The notes under the pieces are model-generated. The model was not told the DNA's origin, made no database searches, and saw only the letters and a program-made list of their open reading frames with translations. From Scenedesmus sp. ARA3 (taxonomy: Eukaryota; Chlorophyta; Chlorophyceae; Sphaeropleales; Scenedesmaceae): a stretch of DNA of 17,835 bases. Below are positions 1 to 8,658 of this stretch, piece by piece. The position numbers and the translations under genes were made by a program. The stretch lies in NCBI GenBank assembly GCA_004335835.1, contig RWJK01001234.1, positions 3,993 to 21,827 on the forward strand. The letters run 5' to 3'. How positions within the stretch are numbered: the stretch's first letter is position 1; each line of letters starts with the position of its first letter.

Positions 1-57
<57 letters not shown>
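1..57. repeat. (CAG)19 microsatellite at left edge
   Basis: A pure CAG run opens the window and probably continues to the left of it. In the sense direction of the minus-strand PDCD4-like gene it reads CTG. It lies downstream of the last recognised exon of that gene, so it is most simply an intronic CTG run like the one at 811-846. If the unassigned segment ending at 119 is an exon, the same run would instead read as poly-Ala. Confidence 0.9.
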
Positions 58-58
<1 letters not shown>

Positions 59-355
59 TGATAAGTACGACTTTGTTGCTACACTAGGTGCCTCAGCAAA
101 CTTGCGCTTAGCCTGCAGGGAGCGCAGAGCACAAGCCGCAAGAACGCGCAACATGACCCGCCAGCACAGTGATTGTGATCGAATTTAATCCCCATCCTGC
201 ACTGCAAGCTCTGTGGCTTTTTGAAACTCCCCCACTCGCACTGCTGCAGGACGTTACGAGCACTCCTGGTGTGCTGGCTGTGCTGCGCCGCCTTCAAACG
301 CCGCAGGTATGTTGCAACGATCATAGCGTGCTGGCTGCGATGTACTGCGCCGCAC
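1..355 (-). other. Downstream part of PDCD4-like gene, probably intron
   Basis: This stretch follows the last secure exon of the PDCD4-like gene, whose donor is at 355-354. The family next expects an MA3 helix containing something like IIEEYF, and none is visible here in any minus frame. One possible exon begins at 119 after a CCCTGCAG acceptor. It keeps phase 0 and reads AKRKFAEAPSVATKSYLS, then runs into poly-Ala through the CAG repeat. I cannot match those residues to MA3, so I leave it unassigned. The MA3 domains most likely lie beyond the left edge. Confidence 0.4.
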
Positions 356-809
356 CTCCTGCTTGTATGCCGCCACCTCTGCCTGCACGCGGCTGTGGCT
401 GCTGTTGGCTGCCATCAGCACGCTGCGCTCCTCATCACTGTCATAGTTGGGGTCGTTCCTGCAAGCGGCAGCGTTCGAATGACGTATATAACATGCAGGC
501 CGTGGAGGCAGCGCGGCGATGTGCAGAGTGCTGATGTGGCACGCTGCTTTCACAACTGCTGTGTCCCTTGCAGTTGCCTACCATGCTGCCGCCTGTGCAC
601 GCTGCAGTACCAGACAGCACACACAAATAGGTACACATGCACACCAACCAAACTCAGGTCCACTCCACAGATCAACTCCTCGTTGCTGCTGTCGTGCTGC
701 GCCCAAACGCACCTGTCCAATGCTGACACTCCCTCCTCTCCTTCAAGCATGCGGCCCCATGTGAACTTGCCGCCAGCGCCGCCTACAGAAGACAAACAAA
801 GAACAAGCC

Positions 810-857
<48 letters not shown>

Positions 858-1671
858 AATCAACCAGCTGTGAGCATCGAAGGAGCTGCACTGACCAGGC
901 ACAGGCTCACACACATCAGACAGCCAGTACAGGGAATTGATAGCTGTCTGTGTTGTTGCTGCGCTGACAAATGCGCCTGCTTCTTGTGGCAACATGTGCA
1001 TGGTGAGCAAACCTGGGTGAGCTGTGGCAGCAGAGCCTGCTGGTCTAACTGCAATTTCATTGCATGCTGCAGCTGCAGCCGGCGATTGTTTGCTGCTGCT
1101 AAACCCACCTTTCTTTGTGGCGCCCGACCCCTTTGAGCTCTTTGACTTCTTGTCACCGGCATGAGGGCCAGTGCCAGGAGCGTGATGTGAGCCCTTAGCT
1201 GCCTTGCCTGCACACCGGCAGCATGTTTGTGTTAGCAGTGTTTGATAAGAAGCTCGCTCAGGAATGTGCAAGGCAGTGCTGTGCTGTCTGACACTGCTGC
1301 AGCAGCAGCTGTGGGGAACCCTCAACATGCTGCTGTGCCTCAGCCACAGTGTGAGGAAGCTGGAAGGCTGGTGCCTGCTGTATTACATACACGCATAACA
1401 CAATACTAACATTTGGCCAGCAACAGCTCAGACTCGTGAGGTGATACACCGTGTCGAAACAGCAGCAAGCCCGAGATCACTCCGCCAGGTGCAACGCACG
1501 AACGTTGCAAGCTGCAACATTAAGATCAGAAGCTAAACATACCAGATCACCAACTGTAAGCATCAGGCGCAACAGCAGCATGCCGCGACACGCACCTGCA
1601 CCAGCTGCCAAGCGCTCTGCGAGCGCAGCATCCAACGCAGCCCGTTGGGCCTCCGTCAAAAACGAAGACAT
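356..1671 (-). CDS. PDCD4: PDCD4/MRF-like MA3-domain translation regulator, N-terminal part (partial)
   Basis: Four exons are seen: 1596-1671, 1109-1207, 713-782 and 356-458. All donors are GTGCG or GTGGG, all acceptors end in AG, and reading phases match at every junction. They give 116 residues beginning MSSFLTEAQRAALDAALA. Residues 40-58 are Lys/Ser/Gly-rich and basic. Residues 57-69 read KKGGAGGKFTWGR and residues 81-92 read DRNDPNYDSDEE. These two motifs are the signature that precedes the tandem MA3 domains in animal PDCD4 and plant MRF/ECIP1 proteins. That family binds eIF4A through its MA3 domains and damps cap-dependent translation; this role is known for the family and inferred here. 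The MA3 domains themselves are not in the window, so the gene is truncated by the left edge. The start was chosen because the ATG at 1671 opens the first phase-compatible exon. Intron 2 carries a (CTG)12 run just before its 3' splice site. Confidence 0.8.
811..855. repeat. (CAG)12 run, CTG in sense strand before a 3' splice site
   Basis: Pure CAG occupies 811-846, followed by interrupted CAA/CAG units to 855. On the minus strand, which is the sense strand of the PDCD4-like gene, it is a CTG run 29 bases upstream of the exon 3 acceptor at 783. It therefore sits where the polypyrimidine tract and branch region would be. Confidence 0.9.
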
Positions 1672-2062
1672 ACCCTGTCGTGCTCCTGTACTTCCGAAAA
1701 CCAATGCAGTATGCTGCACAGGTGGCTGCTGTCGTGTGAAGACGATCCCTGGAAGGACACCTGGTATGTGATTATTGTTTCAGGAGATTAGCTGGGCAAA
1801 CTGTACAACTGGTGTTGGCTGCCAGAGACTACTTACACACTGTCACAGGACCAGGCCTACGTGGCACCGGGCCAGTCCCTGAACCACGGCAAACGACGCG
1901 CATAGCCAGCAACACCCAGCCACACTGCAGCCTGACGCCAACTTGTTGCACAACAGGCGCCCAAGCCTGACCTGACTGCATGTATGCCATGCTGCTGAGA
2001 TCTGTACTGCAGTACTGCTGCACCAGCTCAGCATCACAACCAGAACTATGGAGGATTGACAG
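1672..2062. other. Upstream region of PDCD4-like gene, no gene seen
   Basis: This is the region 5' of the minus-strand ATG at 1671 and should hold the 5'UTR and core promoter of that gene. I see no clear TATA box and no coding signal that survives comparison with known families. Short open frames here have no codon pattern or motifs like the neighbouring genes. Confidence 0.4.
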
Positions 2063-2667
2063 CGGCGCAAGGGGGTCTTCACTACACTCAGTACACGTAG
2101 TAAGTGATGGGGCAGAGGTGTAGCCCTGTGTAGCCAAGAAAAGTGCCTCACCAAAGATGTTGAGTAAAGCACCGCGGCACCCCTGCCACCTTCGCTACAG
2201 CTAAGTACATAATAATGCTATTTTTGCACCCAATGAGCTGTGCTTTGTACTTTTGGGTGTCCTGAAATCGGCATAGCAGGCGTACTTTGTACCTGTGTGT
2301 ACCTTCGTGTACTGAAGGGCTTCGCTAAGGTACGCAGAAAGCTGCTGCCATATGTAGCCAAGCGGTCTGCTGCTCTGTACTTTGTACCGTTGAAATCACT
2401 GGAGCAGTGCACCTAAGTACACCTGAGTACATGGCATAGCAGCCCAGGCGTACTTGGTACTCAAGGCTCACCTGAGATGGCTGCCATGCCTGTACTTTGT
2501 AGCGCTACGTACCGCCTTGTACCGCTACGTACCAACTTTTGACATTAGAATATGAAGATCATATTTATACTATTGGGGCCATCAGTACACTTGGCTACAC
2601 AGGGCTACACGTCCGCCCCAGCACTCACTACACGTACTTGGTGTAGTGAAGACACCCTTAGCGGCGC
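2063..2667. mobile_element. Foldback element with ~77-bp imperfect inverted arms
   Basis: The left arm (2063-2138), read on the minus strand, and the right arm (2590-2667), read on the plus strand, share CTTGGCTACACAGGGCTACA, then similar blocks including GTGTAGTGAAGAC, and end in GCGGCGC-like sequence. By eye the arms are about four-fifths identical or better. They enclose a 451-bp spacer with no open reading frame of note. Inverted arms around a non-coding core fit a non-autonomous DNA element of foldback or MITE type. I could not identify target-site duplications, so the mobile origin is an inference. A simple local inverted duplication is the alternative. Confidence 0.45.
2203..2534. promoter_or_regulatory. 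Dense cluster of 17 GTAC tetramers
   Basis: About 330 bases hold 17 copies of the self-complementary GTAC, where about one is expected by chance. Several occur in paired forms such as GTACTTTGTACC (about 2283 and 2378) and CTACGTACCGC. More GTACs lie in the foldback arms. GTAC is the core bound by SBP-domain factors, including the algal copper and hypoxia regulator CRR1; that is established knowledge for Chlamydomonas. The cluster lies 530-860 bases upstream of the PDCD4-like ATG. Whether it regulates anything is inference; it may just be the internal sequence of the foldback element. Confidence 0.35.
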
Positions 2668-3640
2668 AGCACAACGCACGTACCTGCCAGCCGTCTTATA
2701 TGCTCACCCTGTGTCAGCTCCTCACTCGCTCCGCACTGTGGCAGACGAAGCATCAGCTGTACGAGTACCAGGGAATTCAGGAGCCGTGAAACTCGTGATT
2801 TTACAGCCACGCCTTAACATCACAGCAGATGTTCAGAGTGTAAAGCGTATGCATCAGCAGGTCATGGAGTAATTCATGCTGTCATGACAACACACCGCAT
2901 CATAACCCCGGGGGCCAACACAAGCTGTTGAGCAGACGACTTTCAGGCACAAGTGTTGCCAGCCAAGTGAAGCGTTGAGGTCAGGGCTGATTCTACACAG
3001 CAGCACCTGCCTTGGCAGCACAGCATCCAGGGCCAAGCCGGTGCACAACAGCATGTGCAGCTGCTGGCTGGCTCGACCTAGCAGCTGTCAGTGAGTGAAT
3101 GACCAACTCACACGGGAATCACAACCATATCAATCAGCGAAACAACGTGTCAAAGGGCAGGAAACTCAGTTCTTAGTACCAGAACAGACCCAGGCATGAT
3201 CACAGAAAGTTGTGTAGCAGCACCGTGCCGGCTACAGCACCAGCCATGCTGCAATGTGTGAAAGGGTGCAACAAACACTGTTACTGGCAGTAATGCGACT
3301 TCTCCACAGAAGTGCTCCTTCCACCAGGACAGTGCCGGTTCCAAGGAGGACAATTGCTTTGCAACTGCAGAGGATCACGCCAGCACACCAGCAATGCAAC
3401 AGGGCTCAACCCAGCAGCAGTGCACACTCTCTCCAGTAGCAAACACAGAACAAACCCAGGCTTAGCAACAACACCTGCCAGTATGATATGCGCAACAGCC
3501 TCCTCCTCACAGCGCCACAACCTGACAACCAGCCATGCAACCTAGTGCTCCTCAAACCATGCATGTGAGCGTATGTGTATGCAACTGAAACTGTATGCAA
3601 CAGAACCGACACCTGCACCACCATCCTCAAAACCAATCTA
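2668..3640. other. Non-coding stretch, likely RAD21 3'UTR and beyond
   Basis: No gene is recognisable in nearly 1 kb. The right-hand part lies directly downstream of the minus-strand RAD21 stop at 3726 and is probably 3'UTR. Open frames here are short, lack family motifs and overlap one another. The only TGTAA on the minus strand between the RAD21 stop and 2041 is at 2805-2801. Confidence 0.4.
2801..2805 (-). terminator. Possible TGTAA poly(A) signal for RAD21
   Basis: TTACA on the plus strand is TGTAA in the sense of RAD21. TGTAA is the usual polyadenylation signal in Chlamydomonas-type algae. It is the first such pentamer after the stop, about 920 bases downstream, which would make a long 3'UTR. 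A pentamer occurs often by chance, so support is weak. Confidence 0.2.
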
Positions 3641-3771
3641 ACGCCATGGCAGCTAGGTCTGGTGTAATCAGCCTCAGATTAAATGCAACGCCATGGCAGC
3701 TAGGCCTGGTGTAATCAGCCTCAGATCAAATGCGCGCCATGGCAGCCAAGTTTGGCGTGATCAGCACGTCC
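3641..3771. repeat. 47-bp tandem repeat spanning the RAD21 stop codon
   Basis: The motif CGCCATGGCAGC recurs at 3642, 3689 and 3736, exactly 47 bases apart. The two outer copies (3641-3734) are nearly identical to each other. The third is more diverged and encodes the last residues of RAD21 (LITPNLAAMARI, then stop). The final coding segment has thus been copied twice into the 3'UTR, or the C-terminus is itself built from the repeat. Confidence 0.85.
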
Positions 3772-6700
3772 CCATATGCCTCCTGCTGCTGCAGCCCCAC
3801 CAGCCCCTTATTCCCCAGCACCAGCATCTCATAGAACCAGCGGCAGGAGTCCAGCCTGCCATGCCCTTGAGTCAACCCCTGGAAGCTCAGCGACACTGCA
3901 CCAGCAGCAGCAGAGCTGCCAGCAGCACCCGCCTTGCCACCTGCCTGCTTGTCCCCGGCGTCAACAGCAGCAGCAAGGCCAGGCGGAGGCACAGCACTGA
4001 TGCGGCGCTTGCTGCTGGTGGCAGGCGTGCCCATGCCGGCAGCGGCAGCGGAGGGGCCGGCAGCACCAGCAGCAGCAGCAGCGGCGAGCTGCAGGCGCCG
4101 CATAACAAGACGGGTGCGGCTGGTGAAGCCGCCATCAGCAGGCAGACGCCCATCTGTGGAGCAGCAGCAGCAGGAAGGATGCGGTGACGTCAGCAGCATT
4201 CCAGATGGCAGCAAACTGAAACATTTCATTAGCAGCAATCGTGCAGCCCATGATGCGCTACGCATCGACATACATACACAGCATCAAGCTTCATCTGAAG
4301 CAGCAGCAGCATGCTTCAGCCAAAGCACTCACCCTCCTCCTCCTGCTCCTGCAGCGTCTCTGCGTCAGCCGGCCACGCCACGCCACCCTCCTGCGTGCTA
4401 ACCAGGCTGCTGCCAAACACAGCAGCAGCACCACCACGCACTGCAGCACCCTTGCCGGCCGACCCCGGCGCTGCTGTTGGCGAGTTCTCCTTATCTGAGT
4501 ACTCCTGCTGATCTTCAGCATGGAACATTTCCTCGTCATGGTGAATTTCATCGTCCTCCAGCATCCCGCCAGTCAGCACCAGCCCCGGCCCCTGCTGCTG
4601 CTGCTGCTGCTGGCTGGCAGCAGCCACGCCTGCTGCATCCAGCGGCTGCAGCACACCATCAGCAGCTTCAGCAGTGCCGCACAAGCTGCCTGGGGTATAG
4701 CCGTCAAACCCTGCGCTGCCAAAGCCAGCACTGCCCAGGCCTCCTGTGCCACCTCCTGCACTGCCGGGCACCCCAAGAAGAGCCTGCCCTGCTACAGTTG
4801 CTGGCGTCTGCTGAGCACCAGCTGCAGCACCAGCAGCAGCGGTAGATCCAGGGGTGCTCAGTGACAGTGACAAGCTGCTCCTGGTGGCACCGCTCAGGCG
4901 GCCAGCACCAGCAGCAGCAGCAGCAGCCGCCCCAGCAAACTCCAGCTCTTCCTCACCTACCATACCGATCTCATCCGGCGCAGCAACAGGCGCCACCGCA
5001 GCTGCGCCGCCGCCGGGCGCTGCCGCTGCTCCAGCCGCCGCAGCTTGCAGGAACATCTGCTGCAGCTCGGCCGGCAGCCTGAGACCTAAACCGCCAACCA
5101 CACCCAGCCCGTCTGCCAGGCTGCCACCATACCCCAGCAGGCTGCCTGCCCCCAGGCCGCTGCAGCCTGCAGCAGTGGCACTGCTGCTGGCGCCGCCCAG
5201 CAGAGCCGCGAGTGCAGCTTGGCTGCTGACGCCGCCGCTGCCACGGCCGCCTGTCCCAGCAACTGCCAGCTGCAGCTGCAGTCCGCCTGCTGCTGCTGCT
5301 GCTGCCGAAGTGCCTGCTGCTGCTCCTGGTCCAGCAGCAGCCTTGAAGGCCAGTGACATGGAGCCGCTGAGGCCAGCGCGCACAAGTGCCGCCTCCAGCC
5401 TGAGCCGCTTGCCCTGGGACTGCAGGCGCTGCAGCAACAAACAGACAGCGGCAGCAGGAGGTCAGTGAGAGACATCGGTGCGGTGAGAATCTCAATCTCA
5501 TGTGGTGACAAATTGCAGGCTTTCCAGGGCCTCCCATAAACACACAACGTCGAGTCGGCAGCATTCCACAGTAACACAACCACAGGGAGAATGGGCGTTT
5601 CACAGTCAGCTGCATGTCCTGTACACAACACATGCCATCAGCAGCACACCTCACACTCGAGCTATCATTTGGCAAGCCTGCCTGCCTTGGAAGCAACAGC
5701 ACACTCCATGCACACACCCCGCTGCACTGCTCACCGTTTGATCCAGCAGCGGGGCCCTGTCGGCCAGCAGCGCTCGGATCTCAGCCGCAGGCAGCTCTGT
5801 CGGCGGCTGCCGGCGGCCGGCAGCAGCTCTCTTGCCTGCAGCACTGCTGCTGCCAGCAGCAGCAACACCGTCCGCGGGCTCCTCAGGGATCCTGTCAATG
5901 ACCATGCGCCGCTTCTGCCCCAGCAGAGCTGCTGCTGCGCCGCGCTTCTGCTTCGCTGCTGCCTTGGGCTTGGCCTCCTCTGCAGCTGCAGCTGCTGCAT
6001 CGCTGCTGGCGCCTTCCGTTGCTGCAGCTGCAGCCTGCTGCACCGCATCGTCCTCCTGCTGCTGCTGGCGTGTGCGGCGCTGAAAGGTCTTCACCTGCTG
6101 GCCCTGCTGCTGCTCGCCATCCGCCGCCTCTGCCGCATCAACCTCCATCACATCTGCATCCTGCTGCTGCTGCTCAACTTCAGCAGCATCTCCCTCTGCG
6201 CCAGCTGCAGCGCCAGCAGCTGCATCAAGCCCAGCAGACATGCTGGGCGTGGGCGGCAGCAGCCCTTGCATGCCTCCAGCCCTGCCACCTGGTGACCCAG
6301 GGGTATCACCACCAGCGGTGCCTCCAGTGTAACCAGCAAACCCCTCGCCGCCCAGACTGCCGCCAGCAGTGCCGCCAGGGGTGGGAGGCAGCGCATCACC
6401 ACCGACAGCAAAGCTGCGGCCTCCTGCCCAGGTGCTCATGGGTGTCTGGCCCTCTGTTAGGCCTGCTGCTGCTGCTGCCCTTGCGCCGGCTGTTACATCT
6501 GGCGATGCTGGCGGCTCGTCTGGCAGGTCAGCAGGCGGCGGCTGCATCTGCTCATCATCGTCGTACTCTGACCCAGCAGGAGTGGCCTTGCCTGCAGGTG
6601 GAAACAAGCACGATGCCAATGAGGAGGCTGGCAGAAGTGACGTCACATCAGCAAGACAGGGTTTGCCGCAGTAACCGTAATTGAAATTAAGGCCTGCTTG

Positions 6701-8658
6701 CAAGCAAGCACAGTGCACGCGATTGAGTGTCTGCACTGCTCTCATTCACGCCCCAAACGCACTCAGGCTGCTTCCTCCGCGCACTGCGGTGCCACCACGT
6801 GCTTCAGCAGCGCCCTGCCAGCAACCTGCTAACATCCACAGCACGCAGCCAACGCAGCGCCTCACCTCTGGGGCCGTCCACGCCTGGCGTGGCACAGCCC
6901 AGCCCCAGCAGCCCCGAGCCGTCATTGCTGAGCGCCTGCTGCTGGCTTCCAGATGCAACAACCCCCACACCAGAAACCTGCTAGCACCCACAACAAGCGG
7001 GCCGCGCAGCCAGCGCAGCGCCTCACTTTTGGTGCCATCCATCCTGGCGTGGCACCACGCCCGCTGCTGCCCAGCCCCAGCAGCCCCTGAGCAGCCCCAG
7101 TGAGCAGACTGTCAGCATCCTCAACACACAGATCAACAACACATCCCAGCGCAGCGCCTCACCTCTGGGGCCGTCCACGCCAGGCGTGGCACCGCCCAGC
7201 CCCAGCAGCCCCAGCGAGCCGCCGCTGCTGAGCGCCTGCTGCTGGCTGCTGGCCACTGCCCGCAGCCGCTCCACCTCCAGCTCATCCAGGTCCCAGGCTG
7301 CGGCTGCCTCCTCATCTTCCGCATTGAAGTACTCCTCGCCATAGTCCTGGCTGCTGTGCATGCCGAAGACGCCGGAGATGTCCTGCAAGCGGCCGTGAGT
7401 GGTAGCAGGAGGGCGGCAGGAGAGGGGCAGGAGCGAGGGGCTGAGGGATGAGTCAGTGGTGGCGGCGAGCTGGCAAGGTGAAGCCAGTGGGAGCAGTTGC
7501 CAGCAGCCTAGTGGAATGTCAGGCAGCGACAAGCAGTAAGCCGTGCAATGCAGCTGCACATGCTTCAACACACTATCGCCTTGTTGGGCCAAACCTTCAC
7601 TGGCCTCCACCTGCACTCATGCCTGCTGCTATCTCTATGCTGCTGCTATCTCTATGCTGCTGCTATCCCTGCTGCTGCCCGCACCTGCGACATGGGCCCC
7701 GAGCCTGATGGCGCCGCCAGCCCCAGCTCAAAAGTGCCGCCCTGCAGCTCAAACATGTTGAAGCCGCCAGCGCCGTCCCCTCCCAGCAGCACATCCTGCT
7801 CCCAATAGATGTCATCCACATCCAGCTCAAATGCATCGCCAGCCCCCTTCTCCCCTGCTGCTGCCGCTGCTGCTGCCGCCTTGCGGCCCGCGGCCCTGCT
7901 GGCTTTGGCTGCTGCTGCGTGCTTGGGGCCCAGCAATGTGATGGCCTCCACTGGGGCGGTGAGCGAGCCTGGTGGCAGGTTGACGCCGTCTGCTGGGCGC
8001 AGCGCTACGCGCATCTTGACCAGTGCGTCGTTGCAGTCCTGCTGCAGGTAGTTGACCTGATCAGCATGACAAACACAGCATGACAAACACAGCATGACAC
8101 AGGACGTTGTGTGGGTGTGCAGAGTAAGCTGGGTGGCCTGTAAGAGATGTGTGTGCAGACGCGTGCGCTGCTGCTGCTGCACTGTGTGAGTTGCTCTGTC
8201 TAGATGGCTTCTGCTGGGCTGCATCGATCAGCATGTGGGATTCTCTGCCTGTGGTTACTTGTGCAAGCATGGGCTGAGGCCGTACAGCGCATGCCAGTGA
8301 CAGCCAGCAGATTGCTGCTGGGGTGCTGGCAGTGGTATCCACTACCCACCATGCGACTGCTTCCATACAAATGTTGCTGTATCAACATTAACATGGACCT
8401 TTGCAAATGCCGGTGATCACTGTCACCCATGCCCATCTGCAGGCCCACCTTGCGTGCATAGATGCGCACAACTCCAAGCAGCAGCTGCCCTGACAGCCTC
8501 AGCGCCAGCGGCACCTCAGAGTCTAGCAGCGTGTCGACGCTTGCAGGAATCGAGGTGCTGTTGATCTGCTGCCGCTTCAGCTGCCTGTCCAGATGTGCTG
8601 CAATCCACACCAAGCCCAGTGGCCCCTTGCGGGCAAGGATTTGGTTTGAGTAGAACAT
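3726..8658 (-). CDS. RAD21: RAD21/SCC1-type cohesin kleisin subunit
   Basis: Six exons join in phase: 8449-8658, 7685-8056, 7163-7382, 5735-6591, 4333-5428 and 3726-4153, giving 1060 residues. Residues 1-110 are the Rad21/Rec8 N-terminal domain: MFYSNQILARKGPLGLVWIA, then VPLALRLSGQLLLGVVRIYA and NYLQQDCNDALVKM. This domain closes the cohesin ring by contacting SMC3. Residues 494-553 hold the mid-protein KRRMVID...EIRALLADRAPLLD block. SRTR at 930-933 and residues 1024-1060 (WFYEMLVL...EAYGDVLI) form the C-terminal winged helix that binds the SMC1 head. The N-terminus matches mitotic RAD21/SCC1 better than REC8. The role, holding sister chromatids together until separase cuts the linker, is known for the family. 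The linker is Ala/Gly/Gln-rich and long: animal RAD21 is about 630 residues, while plant SYN4 is about 1000. I saw no separase site I would call. The start ATG is the conserved MFYS methionine. Confidence 0.93.
6855..7250. repeat. Three tandem copies of the RAD21 exon 3 end and its donor
   Basis: The exon 3 terminus with its GTGAGGCGCTGCG donor recurs at 7152 (used), 7016 and 6855, spaced 136 and 161 bases. The 6855 copy is the better preserved. On the minus strand it still reads in frame SQQQALSND...LLGLG and ends ATPGVDGPRG at the same donor. The 7016 copy is disrupted and its donor reads AGTGAGG. Both extra copies lie in intron 3 (6592-7162). Confidence 0.85.
7624..7674. repeat. 17-bp tandem repeat in RAD21 intron 2
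   Basis: TGCTGCTATCTCTATGC occurs at 7624 and 7641, with a shorter variant at 7658. It starts about ten bases inside the intron 2 donor on the sense (minus) strand. Confidence 0.85.
8063..8100. repeat. 14-bp tandem repeat at RAD21 intron 1 3' splice site
   Basis: AGCATGACAAACAC is repeated 2.7 times. In the sense strand it reads GTGTTTGTCATGCT and ends about seven bases before the exon 2 acceptor, so the presumed pyrimidine-rich acceptor tract is the duplicated unit. Confidence 0.8.

Noticed and set aside
221..940. 239-codon plus-strand open frame with a poly-Ser run
   Set aside because: It lies antisense to the PDCD4-like exons, is Cys/Ser/His-rich from repeat translation, and has no family motif.
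4854..5468. 204-codon plus-strand open frame
   Set aside because: It is the antisense shadow of RAD21 exon 5, open because both strands are Ala/Pro-rich.
6019..6684. 221-codon plus-strand open frame rich in Gln/His/Leu
   Set aside because: It is the antisense shadow of RAD21 exon 4.
5651..6745. Single 364-codon minus-strand open frame as a stand-alone gene
   Set aside because: Its ends read through introns. The phase-consistent acceptor at 6591 and donor after 5735 make the core RAD21 exon 4.
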